Below are positions 12,411 to 24,900 of a DNA stretch of 64,000 bases, one piece after another. The stretch comes from Membranipora membranacea. Its lineage: Eukaryota > Bryozoa > Gymnolaemata > Cheilostomatida > Membraniporidae. Both the position numbers and the translations under genes were made by a program. The stretch covers positions 21,451,387 to 21,515,386 of the forward strand of contig OU612069.1 in NCBI GenBank assembly GCA_914767715.1, read 5' to 3'. The notes beneath the pieces were generated by a model. The model was not told the origin of the DNA, did no database searches, and saw only the letters and a list, made by a program, of their open reading frames with translations. Every line of letters begins with the position of its first letter. Positions within the stretch are counted from its first letter, which is position 1.

Positions 12411-12660
12411 AGATTTCTCACAAATTTCTGGAAAACTTTTTAGAATTAGAAAATTAGAAAAAAATGATATATTAATATTATAGGCTACAAGTTTTCTTAG
12501 AATCAGCATATCTTAGTCTTTATCTAATTTAGACGAATTTAGAAGTATTTAAGAATTAGAATATCTTAATCTTGATTTAATAAAAAAATACTTAGAGTAA
12601 GAATATCCATTTCTAAATTTAACTTAGAAAAGTTTAGAAAATTATTAGAATCCTTGAAAA

Positions 12661-13729
12661 CATCCAATCCTGCACCTAACTGACATAATCAAGCAGACTG
12701 ATATTGCTTATCATAGTCCAAAAATGCAGATTTATATTTTTTGGCAATGACATGTATTTTTTCAATCAGTTGTTTAGACAGTTTCAAGCTGCTATAATGA
12801 TTAACTGATAACAGGATAATAACACATCACCCAGAGCTGTCATCTCAACAAATTCCATTGCAAGTGATGATCAGTTAAACATGCCAAGCGTTTGTTACAG
12901 CAGTAAATGGGCTGTATTTTTGGCAGCAATGGTTTGGATACATCCATTCACACTGTAACAAGCCAACCATGATAGTTTTGTTATTGCAAGCATTGGTGGT
13001 ATGGTGTATGATAGTGATAGAAAATATCGCTGCCGACACAAACCCGTCAGGTGAAGGCTGCTGCATCAGGATGAGTTTGTATCAGTCATGTCTACTTTGA
13101 TTTAAAATTAGTGGCCACTACTGTTACAGTTGTATGTTTTCCTTTGGGATAGATAGCCCCTCTACACGATCTTATATCAGAGAGTTTGTATCATTAACAC
13201 CCGCGTTTTTTACACAGTTTTATACCCCATGCAGAGTATTCAAGTTTTAAACAGTATATGTATGACCATATGACAGAGCTTTTCAGTCAACACATTGTAA
13301 TTTGTCTTTGACAAAATTACCAAATAAATTGAATCTGAGAATGAAGTTCGTGATGTCTGGCTCTGATTTTGTCAGGTATTGTCAGTACGTATCCGTATTT
13401 CCCTGATGAATATCACAAGCTCTTTCATGCTACATACATTGTGATCCTCGCCGGCAGACGAGTTAAATATCATGTAAATTTGACAGCTGGTAACAACATT
13501 TATATTTGTTGATGAATCTATGCCAACATTTAAAAGTTTTATCTTATGTCGCAATGGTATGATTGGCAGCGTATATGACTGTAAATTTCATACGCTATAT
13601 AAAATCCCTCCAGTGTTGCCAGGATTTCTAAATATTTAGTTTCGTTTCGTACCGAGTAATGCCCACTTCAGTTTCTGAAGATTTTGTTCATGTGCAAGTC
13701 TGCCTCCATAATTGGCTAGGGTGAATGGC
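12661..13729. other. Intergenic, nothing recognised
   Basis: No exon-like ORF or repeat structure was seen on either strand. Confidence 0.45.
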
Positions 13730-13846
13730 CCGCAACAGCCATATCAGGTAGTTCTAGACAAACAGTACACCTGATGGAGCTCAAACCAAGGACAATATTA
13801 TCCCAGGTCGGACGCCTCTAGCGCTGAGCTATCCCTGATCCCTAAA
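13730..13846 (-). mobile_element. tRNA-derived SINE-like fragment
   Basis: On the minus strand it reads GGGATCAGGGATAGCTCAGCGCTAGAGGC followed by TTGGTTTGAGCTCC, an A-box and a weak B-box. The 3' acceptor-stem half does not pair, so it is a tRNA-derived repeat rather than a working tRNA gene. Confidence 0.45.
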
Positions 13847-14349
13847 AGGGCAGTGGTATAATCATCTTCCATTGCTATGTTACGGCAAAGCATCAAAAAA
13901 TCATTGTACTTGATTTATAAATAACAAAATGTCACAAGGTTCAATACTGGTACCCCATCTTATTTCAATTGTGTATACAGCAAGAGATAAAACTCACATC
14001 AGATTGTTTGTGTGGCTGCAATCATGAGTCAGAAGATACATAAATAAACACTGTCAAGTTAAAGCTATAATCTCAAATTCAAGCGATGGTTTACAGGCAA
14101 TGCAGATGCCAAAATTTTGTGCAAATTTTTCCTTGTGTGATGTCGACATGTTTACAGCTTGTGCGTTTTATTGATGAAATTGTAATTACAGACCCTCTGT
14201 TGAATTAAAGCCTGAAATTGTATTGGTGATACAAGGTAGTATAATTATATTATATTATATTATAATGAACAAATCTAAATATATTTTCATGTTCTCCCTC
14301 ATAGTAGTCAGTGTCACCATATAACAACTTTCCATGCTTCCAAGTATCC

Positions 14350-14680
14350 AAGGAGTCAGGAGTGGTCTGATGGTTAAGGGTGCGGACTTGTGATCTGTAA
14401 GGTCCAGGTTCATTTCCCAGCGCCGGCAGTCATTCTTGATTTGGTACTGGCGTGAATCATTCTAGCCAGGTCCTTGGGGAACGGGACTCAAAATACCAGA
14501 GGTCCACTGTGTGTTTGCACACCCCACATGCAGTGAAAAGATCCACTCCTTCGATAAAAAGAGTAGCCAGACTCCTGGTGGGCAAGGGTATAGGGTACGG
14601 CGAGCGTACCATGGGTCCAAGTACCAGTACTCTAGAGGGGACAACCCCCAAGTATTGGAATCAGCAGACTTCCCAGTAAA
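14350..14680 (+). mobile_element. SINE family B, copy 1
   Basis: The head GGAGTGGTCTGATGGTTAAGG and the box GGTCCAGGTTCATTTCCC are pol III promoter elements; the body runs on with AGCCAGGTCCTTGG and GGCAAGGGTATAGGGTA. A diverged copy lies at 49530-49790 in reverse. Overlapping short ORFs in several frames are repeat artefacts. Confidence 0.75.
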
Positions 14681-15952
14681 TCAGCATAAGATAAGACTAG
14701 ATAATATTATTGTTCATTTGGTGGCTCTCTTCAACAGCAACTTATTGGTACAAATAAATAACATTTTAATGGAAACTAAGACAATATGTACAAATTCCAA
14801 AGGCGTAAAAACGCAATACAAGAGCCCGGGGGGATTTTGAGGAGGGTTTAAAAAAAGTCTGCTCTTTTAAATTCATCAAAAATGTAAAAACAAACAAAAC
14901 TCAACAAAAAATCATTGGCTCCAAACATAAAAAATGCCTCGTCGATGACAAGCAGGTGGGTTGTCAGTCATTATAGATTGCAGATACTGCACCAATGGTA
15001 GACAAATAGCTGTCTAGTTTTCTCTTGTATTCTCAGTTGTGCTTAGGTCAACAGGTTACACCTCCAACTTCAACTCTGATGTGAGGCAAAGAACTGAAAT
15101 ATATTTATATATATATATATTTATTTATTGTATATAGTTACTGTCTCATGTTATCACACTTGCAATATGGATTTCAATGTATGTCACACTTACATATAGC
15201 TTCATACCATTATTCGACGACAGAGCTTCTATTCTGTGTCAGGGTATTTGTGGTCAGGTCACATGATGCACTATGACATGTGTATCTTGAATCAATAGCA
15301 CAAGCATTAGGTCATGTAGGCTTCGCAGGGAATCTGATATTACCAGTTGACATAAAAATCAAAGCTTAGGGGTGGGTACATATTTGGCCCTGAGGTGAAG
15401 GTCACCCGATATTCGCCAGCACAATTCCGACTGGAAATTCATCTGGAATATCATAAAGTGGGATTAGAACAATTTAAGTATTAAAAATGTTTTTGAAACG
15501 TGATTACGTTGCCAATAAAAGTATTGAAAAGAAACCCACTTAATGACTGAGCTATCTCAGCGATGGCACAAAAAGTACTTCCTTGTCACTGTCAGCATTC
15601 TTATATTCAGATATCGGCAGCGCACAGCTTTAGGCGCATATAGTAGGGCTGCAAGCTCTAATCTTTTTCCAATTCTACTTCTACCCATTGCTTTTTTCAA
15701 AAATCATTATCTACTTCTTATTAAGGTTTAACTGATGCTATGCCCATTTATATCTTATTGCTTAGTCTTTGTTCATTGGTATACCCCAGAGCCCTAAATT
15801 TCAGGGTCTCAATGCAAAAATTTCCACAAGAGTACGCTCTGGCGCCCCTCCCGCACCCTCCCTGAGTGCAATGGACCTTCCATCTATTCTATACCCTCAG
15901 CCAAATCTACTATTTTTGTGCAATAGTTGGCAGCCCTGACCTGTAGTACAAA
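14681..15952. other. 3' flank of DDX11, no further gene
   Basis: Contains a short AT-dinucleotide tract near 15105 and no convincing exon. A short extra 3' exon of DDX11 could lie here, because the last recognised exon carries a GTAAGT string just before its stop, but none was found. Confidence 0.4.
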
Positions 15953-18900
15953 CTAATGACTTACTTTTTGTATAAAAGTTACAGCGTGGGTGGAAGAGGT
16001 GATTTTACTGACATGATCTCTAAGCCAGCCAGGTAGTTTAGATATAATAGAGTCTTTCTGATATCTATGATCCAGTAACAGCATACAAGAGTAATCTCCC
16101 CTGTGTCTAATCGCCCGACCTGTTATATCAATAAATAATAATAATTCAAATAATTCAAAATCCCAAATTAATAATCACATTATAGCACGATGGAATGAAA
16201 AGAGGAGGAACAGCTGTACATCAAATATACCATCTTGACATGTTTAAGCATTGATTGCGAAGCAAACAAAGCTGAAAGAGTTGCCTCCCTCTTGACAAAG
16301 GACAGATCACTCATGCAGATTAAAAGATAATTTTACGGAAGACAAGCCGGATATTATAATAAATCTATGGGACAGATCAATGAAAATTGATGAAATCACA
16401 AAATTAGCAGTTAAAAGCTGTGTCTCAGACCTTATAGGTTCATCCACAATATACGACAAAAACGATAAGATGTTACTCGATATTACGATATATACCTATA
16501 GATTTAACACAATATAATAATATACCTATAGACTGGTTGACAGCTTTCATACACAGATTCTCGTAATGAACTTGACCAGGTGATACTCCGTCTGGTCCTG
16601 ATTTCTAAAACAGAATAAACAATGTGTAATGTATCATAGGCCGGGGGGGGGGGGGGGACAAAGGTCTGGGGTGGGGGGGGGACAAAGGTCTGGGGTGGGG
16701 GGGGGACAAAGGTCTGGGGTGGGGGGGGGGGCTGAGACTATGTAAGCATATGTGCTGGTATCAATACATATGTATGATAAGCTATATTCACATTCCTATA
16801 TTGATGAGTGATCGGAGCTCAAGGAGAGCAAGAGAGCACATTAATAAAGCTAAAGTTTGTAATGTATCGTAATGTATTGTAACATATTGTTACGTATTGT
16901 AACGTATTGTAATGTACTGTAACGTATTGCAAAGTACTGTAATGTACTGTAATGTATTGTAGCGTACTGTAACTTACTGCAAAGAGTTAAAGACATCTTG
17001 CTTACTGTAACATATAGTAACATGCTGCTGTAACGTATTGTAACATGTAATGTATTGTAAGCTTATTTGCTGATAAAACACTAGTATTAGTATTAATTGT
17101 CACATTCCTATACTGATGAGGATGCTGGGGCTAAAGGAGAGGGAAAAGAGCATATAATTAAACTAACTTTATCCCTTTACATATACAGGGTGAGGAACTA
17201 TGAAATGATACCAATACATATATTACACAGTATTACATATCATGGTAATGAAATTCTACAGAGAGACTGCATTGATTGGAGGTATTTTGACTCAACTTTG
17301 ACGATGAATGGGCCTGCAAGCTTTCAGAGGTAAAATGATACACTCCCTCCCAAACCTGCTGGAGTTCCAACAACTCTCTCTTCCATAACCCAAATATTTT
17401 GATCTTTGCAGTCAGCTCACAGATTTGAGCCTACCATTAATTTAATAACGTAGTCTCTGTGTACAACATTGACATCAAAACATTGTCAGTCAACGTCAGA
17501 CATATTACAAAACACAAGATAAACAAGATAAACATTTTGTCCCAAGATTTTCTTCGTGATGTGCAAAAAATAATGATAGCGTACCATGTTTATATTGAGA
17601 TAGTTCATCTTTTCTTTGAGCTCCGGTGAGTACATATTAGGATAGGGTAACCCGACCATGATAACACATCTACCGAGATCGTCTGAGAAATTAATACCTT
17701 CACTCATCTTCCCTCCAACCACAGAGAACAAAAACGCTCCACCTGATGACTGCAAAATCCACAAGCAGGATTACCAAACAACAGCAGGCTAAACAGAGCA
17801 ACACTAGACATTCCGAGCGTCACTGCCATCGACGCAACATTAAGTGCCGAACGAAGCTAAGGGAGCGAACACTTTTTATTATTCCTATGTCAATAATGAA
17901 GATGTGAAATATGTATAAGTCAGGATTTTTTACATTAAATTTTATGCTATTTACTTAGTTTTTAATCCGAGGTGCAAACAAAACGCAAGTTTTATTTATT
18001 TTATCATTTTTCTTGTACCAAAACCTGTAAGGGTGAGCACTTTTATTAAGGTAGCATGCCTATGGGTTGGAATAAGGATTATATTACTATTAGGCAAGGA
18101 GTTGATAGTCTTATTATACATTCATGCGGTTTCATTGTTATGACATGGGAGATAACCACTAATTAAAACTAACCCAATAAGAATGATCGGCATGTTAAGA
18201 CTTTCCTCAGAACTCAGAAACACAACATTACTATCAACGGGAGATAACTTACCTTAATGGAACGACAATAAGCTTCAAGCACCGTATCAACCTGGTTTGC
18301 TTTCTTGGGTTCACGAAATATCTGCAAACAGAGAATAAAGCTGTATTTATACATGAGGAACTCCCGAAGGATTCACAAGTCTTGTTTTTTGCAATTTGAG
18401 TTAGCCTAGCCATTATTTGGAGTTGTCCCCTCGACACCAAATTGTTACATAACTTTGAGTTGTCTTGCCATGTCAGACACTTTCTTTGCTGAAGGAGGCA
18501 TGGAAGCTCATCTTACACAACCAAAACAAAAAATAATCTGTGACAGGCATGGCAGCAGGCAGCAGAAATACCAAGAGATTGCTGAGTTTACTGAAGGAAT
18601 GGCCAGTAGACCAGGGAAGAAAAGGCAGAGATTTAGGAGAGCTGCTACATAGCAGAGTGGGAGTTGCTCTCAGAACTGCATCTGTTGATACACAGGTACA
18701 TTACTCTGCAGAACTCCTCCAACAAATTTGACTAGCCTGAAAACCAATTCAATTCATTTAAATCAGTCTAACACCCAATTCAGTTCTGTACATGTCTATT
18801 AATTTGCTAGACATCAGTCAGATGTCCATACCAGGCAATTACTGTGTAACTTGTACAGCTGAGTTGTGATCAGTCCCAAAGTTTCCTATTCAATAACACA

Positions 18901-21900
18901 TGTCCCTAAACCTAAGTAACTGAAAGTTTCCAATTCACAAGAAAACAACATTTGAGTGGATGAATTTTTATAGATAGAAAGTGTTTGATGCACATCTGTC
19001 CATGACATCAGCGTGCTTCTGCTGTGTCTCCTAATTCATTTTGCCTCTAGGACCATAATTTATTATGATATGCAACAATGTGCAATATGCGCAAGTATGT
19101 AATTTCTGACATTTTCACGTCGGAATCACAAACGACTAATTTAATTTACAGGGATGTGATGAGTCCATAGGACACCTAGAAGCCGTAAACAAGAACCACA
19201 TACGTGACATGTACGTATCTAACTACAGGACTATGGTGTGTGGGAGGTCAGGATCTCAGGTTAGAACTAACTCTGAGCTTCTGTCAGATGAGGGTAAGGA
19301 GGCCATGGAGAGCAACGCTAAAAACTGGTGGAAGTTCTGGAAAAACAGCTCTTAGCACTTCTGAATGATATATTGGCATATATAGCATGCAGAATAAGTG
19401 TGTTTACCTCAGATTGAGGTTAAGTGTAAACATTCGTGATGTGGATACACTCAAGTGTAGAAATGATTGACTGCTCATGCACCAGAACATATAAAGGGCG
19501 ACTCCATAGCGACGTTATAGTCATGTTCAAGATCATGTATCGCATGACATGACATTGCACAGACATTACATTGCATCGACAATGGGTCACAGACAGTGCT
19601 TTCTAAGCCTGATTGAAGTGATATAGTAATGAGTTGCAAAGTTTTGGCTATTCTATCAGTGGCACTGTAAATCCAATTGCATGTTTAACTCAACATTTTT
19701 TATTACTCGACAGAAGAGTGCTAATAAATTATTCCTCAATAGTCACATCATTGTAGTCATTTGCCATAATCGGAAGACTTCTAGATGGGAATAAGTTTAG
19801 CCTACAGTTTTTAATAAGTTAGCCTCATCATTGAAGTCATTTAAAGTTTGCAGTAAAAAATAAGACCTCAATTCACGCAGCACTGGTAGCAATGAACTCC
19901 CTCTCCTTCATTGCTGGTAGGCTATGCATGTTACTTGCTGCAGTAAACCCTACTCTTATCAGTTATATTTGTATTTGCCATGACAGCATGGAGTTAGGAA
20001 ACATGTTCGGTCCAAGTACTCACAAGTCCTGACATTAGAAGCAGATCGCTTACCAAAATACATGTTGACTTCTGAATAAGTTCACATCATGATCAATGCT
20101 TATCACTTCATTTGGTTCCAGGGCGTTCCTGTACATTACATCACAATCCCATATAACCTACCTTTTTATGACTATTGATAGTCTGATAAGCTCCACTCTT
20201 ATTGAGATGATTCATAACAACAGCCTCATATTGGTAAGAAGGCAGGAAACAGACCACACCCCCTGGTACACACTCGCATATCTCAATCAGAACAGTGCTG
20301 AGAGACTCCAGCTGTAATGATAATAAGTAGATAGGAGTTGTTTTCCCCTGGACATCAGAAAGGCAACTCCTCTTTTGTGTGCTTACAACGAGAAGGTATG
20401 TTTGTAGATATGATTGTTAGCCAAGGTTTAATGAATCATTAAGAATAATACACTAGACTCGCATAATCTAGCCCAGATGCTCACCAATATTGGACCATTA
20501 CCAAAGGTGAGTTTTTCTATGGCAGTGGTAGGTTTTATACTCAGTTCCATCAACGGCATGATCTTTAGTTTAATGACTGCCATGTTACTCCTTGTTTACA
20601 GCTAGTACGTTCAAGTTTACAACACTAATGTGATGTATCAGATGATGGTTTTCTGTATCAGAGGATGATTTCCGTATCAAAGTTTGGTTAACCGACTTAC
20701 TGTACTCGGTAGATTTCTAGACTGATAAGTAAACTCTAGTTTTCTCCCCTTACTATCATGTGATAGAGCTATGGGCAGCAGATTCTTCTTAGGGATCACA
20801 TGACCTGAGAATAAATATAAGTGCTTTGCAGGTGTTATTTACTATTTATTGAGGCATTAGCAGACTGAACTTACATTGTAATGCAAAACAAGAGGGGCTT
20901 GAATCCTTGTCAACCAAAATAATATTCATCTCAGACAATCACGTTTCACTGGTCCACACGCTAAACCAAGATGGTATTTGAATACTGCATGGTCAATCAG
21001 TTTTGCACTGGCTGCATTTTACAGTACATTGAGGAGCTAGCCATATTCTAGACTGTCTTGACAAGCTTTGTTCTAATGCCCCTCCCACGACAGAGCTTGT
21101 CAAGATAGTCTAGGTCATATTCCAACATCACCTCTTGTAGCTTATAGACAATCACTATTCGCTGGTCCACATGCTCATTTAAAATTGGATTCAAATATCA
21201 TGTAACAGGACTGCAATCACTTCTGAACTGCTGCACTATAACAAGTAAATCAAGTAATGTATTTTCCAACACCACCTCCTGGGCTGAAGGGTGAATTTTT
21301 ACCTAGTGCCCGGCACTCATAAATAACACACTTGCAGGCTATAAATCTCACCGCAGCTGAACTCTAGCATTTTATCTTCACTGACATCACTAGCAGACAT
21401 ATGAAAGAGCTGATCCTTAAACTCTGACACCGGCTGCATGGTGCCCCCGGCTATCACAACCGCTCTACACTCCTGTACAATCCTAGAGAAGTATATCGCT
21501 GGGTTGAGCAGAAGGTATCGCATCGATGGCTCTGTACTGCTGTTATCTGAAACATTGTATACCATAGAGGAGTTCGGTGTTTGCAGTGACAAGTTCCGCC
21601 ATTTATGACACATGTTTGAAATAGGGAAACTTATTGCCAGCTAACATTTAGTCACCTTCTTACCTTTGCTAGATTGATAAGTGCTAGCTAATATTAGGTC
21701 ACCGCGTATCTAGCCAAACCAATCACTAGCTAATATTCAAACCTCTAGGTTACTGAACTACCAAAAGGATACAACAAGAAAGCTTTCCCATTTCACTTTA
21801 GAAAGGAAGTCTAATACACCAAATCTAGCCTCGTCGCGATGGTAAGCAAAAAGTGACCCTGCAACAAGGCTGCAATAAATCACTACAACATATAAAACAT

Positions 21901-24900
21901 CATTGGTTCTAGTTTAAGCCCTAACGCTCTACCTGGGTTACTGGTACTAGAAGTGCTGTTCTATTGTCTACCAGTCATCTGGTTGTGGTTGATATTGAAA
22001 TACCACTACCAGCCACTCGAGTAGAGTTTGAATATAACATTGCTGCCTATGAACTTGCTCTAATATATACACCTTCTAATCTGATTTAGAGACCAAGAAG
22101 TTACACACTCCCTTGCCATCTGATAATCAATGATAGACTGATTTATCTCAACATGACTGCTGTTCAAGATTGGATATAATTTGCCTGTATTTAGGGTGCT
22201 CAAACTCCATTGGTAAGCCATCGTCTACTTGAGGAAGGGGGCAAACTTCAAATACAGGCATTGGATAAAACTTGAGCTAGCGTAACAGGACGTGGGCGGC
22301 TAAGACTAACAGCTGTTCATAAAGCCAGCAGCTGCCTCAGAGCTTTTATGCCTACGTTTGAAGTTTGATTATACAAAGATAATTGTTTTTGCAAATCACA
22401 TGCAGCCATTTGATAGTAGTTTTAGGTCTCAAATTAACAGGATTAACAATTACAGTATTACAAAACAGTATTAACAAATGCAGGTGGTTTTTCAGATCCA
22501 AATCTGCACACAGTGTATTTAGTTACCATTACTTATAACAGGATTGCTAACAAGCTATAGCTGGATCAGCTAATATATATTATATTTTACTGTCCTGATG
22601 GCACACATGACAAGTTGGTAGAACAAGAAATCAGGAGGTCTCCGCGGACGAACTCCCGACCCTGAGTACAACTCTGCGCGTCCCGCAGTGAAGGTGTTGT
22701 CATTTGTTTTAAGCAAAAACTAGAGTGTTCATATTATGAAATGCATAATTTTACCTAATTGTACAAATTATATTGTTGCACTTTATCCGAACGAGGAGAG
22801 ATGTATGTTAATAGGCAATTATATCTAGGTATATGTACTGTGGGGGTAGGAAAACATAGTTTTTCTTGCAACAAGAAGCTTAAAAAGTCTTCTGGGTGAA
22901 GGAAGCTGAAAAAAGGGAGGAAAAAGGGAGATAGGGAGGAGGTGGAAAATACCCCTAAAAACTGGGAGGCTCCCTACCAAAAAGGGAGACTTGTCAGGTA
23001 TGCCTGATGGAGACTTGAATGAGAGATATTTTCTTAAAGTTGAAAGTTCCATATGATAGAGAAGTGTACATTTTGGGGAAATGCCTCTTGGAATTCTCAG
23101 TTGTACACCGGCAAGACCAGCAGTCAAGGAAACAGGTCAAGGAAATCTGAACCTAATATCTTAATCAGAAGGCACTCAATATTATTTTTGTCAGATTTGC
23201 ATGGTAAAAGAATTCTCTGCATTATGATGTCATAGTGTCTTGGAAGTACAATACAAGAAACAAGCACTTCCGGAACACTGTGACATCATAATGCCGAGAA
23301 TAGGAGTTACCTTCCCTTATGGAGGCACTTTTTCCACCATCAATAATTCATGCCAAGTAGAGAATGGAATTTTTTCACCACGCAAATCTGACAAAACTTT
23401 ATCATAAGTAAATTCCTGACTATAACATGCTTTGGTCTTCAAACAATATTATCAGGGTAACATATCAGATCTCTCACCTGAGGATGCAGGTCTGTTAATG
23501 ATTACTCGGCCGTCACTATCGCTGTTAGTGAGAGCTTGTAGGAGGCTCTCTATTATATACAGAGGGGAGTTCATGTGCGCCACTGTCTTCTCTCTACCCC
23601 CTGATGTATCCGCCTCTGTTTTCTCAGATGCAGTAGAGGCGGAGCCTAAAATAAAATGAGACAATGATATTAGATTAGATAGTACCAGGCCTAGCAATAG
23701 TGTTGTGATAAGCACAGTCAGCCCTAGCCTGTCTTAACAAGCTTTGTTCGGTTCCCCCCCCCCCCCTCCCCACCAAACAAAGCTTGTTAAGACAGGCTAA
23801 GCCAGCCCTAAATGGCGATCGGGGCTAAGGCGGTCCGTTAAGTGCGATCTGCGATCGCCATCCCGAACGCCATTTAGTGCTGGCTGTTGTGATAAGTCAG
23901 GTGGGTGTAGTGGGGATTAGAGGCTTATAGTTTTGATTTGTGGTATTAGCTCTGTAGGAGTACTGTGTAGGATTTGTCAATAGCACTTATTCGCAGCGTA
24001 TGGTAGTGTAGGTTTAGTCCAGCTTACTTGCATGCAGGATTGCTTCCCCCTACTGATCAGCCGCCTTGTCAGTGGAAAGGGAGCAAAACAGAATTTGCAT
24101 GCAAACTGAATGAAACTTGATTTAGGCATGAGCTGTGGTATGTTTTGCCTTTGATGTTATTCCTCTATCATATTATTCGCAGCTCATCTTTATTATAGCT
24201 AACTAGCTAATACATACTTGCCAACCTGTACGCATAAAGCGTTTGTAAACGCTTATTTGACACTAATTGAGTTTTAAACGCAAAACGCTAGTAGTACTCA
24301 TTTATGGTTTTCCAAACGCCTGTTCATCTAATTAGGCAATCAAAAACGCATCTTTTATCTTTAGTGTTTACTTGGCTGTCATGGTTAAATAATAGACTAA
24401 AAATCTGGTATTGGCTGCAGAAAACCATGATGTTGATTTACAGTTGACTTTTTACCTGTCCAAGTTTTGCATGAGCCAAATTGCAACTTTTCTTCAATGA
24501 GACACAACATAACTAGTAATCCATTGTTACTGTAGAATAAGGTGGTTCTGCCAACTTCAACTTTTCTTTAATCAGAGTAACAAAGTTGTCTACCTCCTTG
24601 TTGGGGTGAGATAACTCAGATCTCCTGCCCCAGTGTTTCAAGGGCAAACCAGGGAGGATGGGCAAACAGGGTTTCAAATAGCCTGTCTTGTCCAGACAGG
24701 CTAGGTTACAAACAATTTCTCATTTATTATTAGCAGTTTTCACCTTACAACGCAAAGGGAGAAGACTAATGTTGATTGATCTGCACTCCTACGCTACTAA
24801 GAACTACTTACTGTGATAATAGAATTTTTGGCGCGCAGCGCGAAAAATTTTTTGGGGCATTTTCTGGTCATTTGAGGCACCCTGGAGTTTTGTACTCATT

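Noticed and set aside
13730-13846. Possible tRNA gene
   Set aside because: A box is good but B box and acceptor stem do not complete a cloverleaf; called SINE-like instead.
14452-14840. Several overlapping ORFs on both strands
   Set aside because: All lie within SINE family B; open frames there reflect repeat composition.
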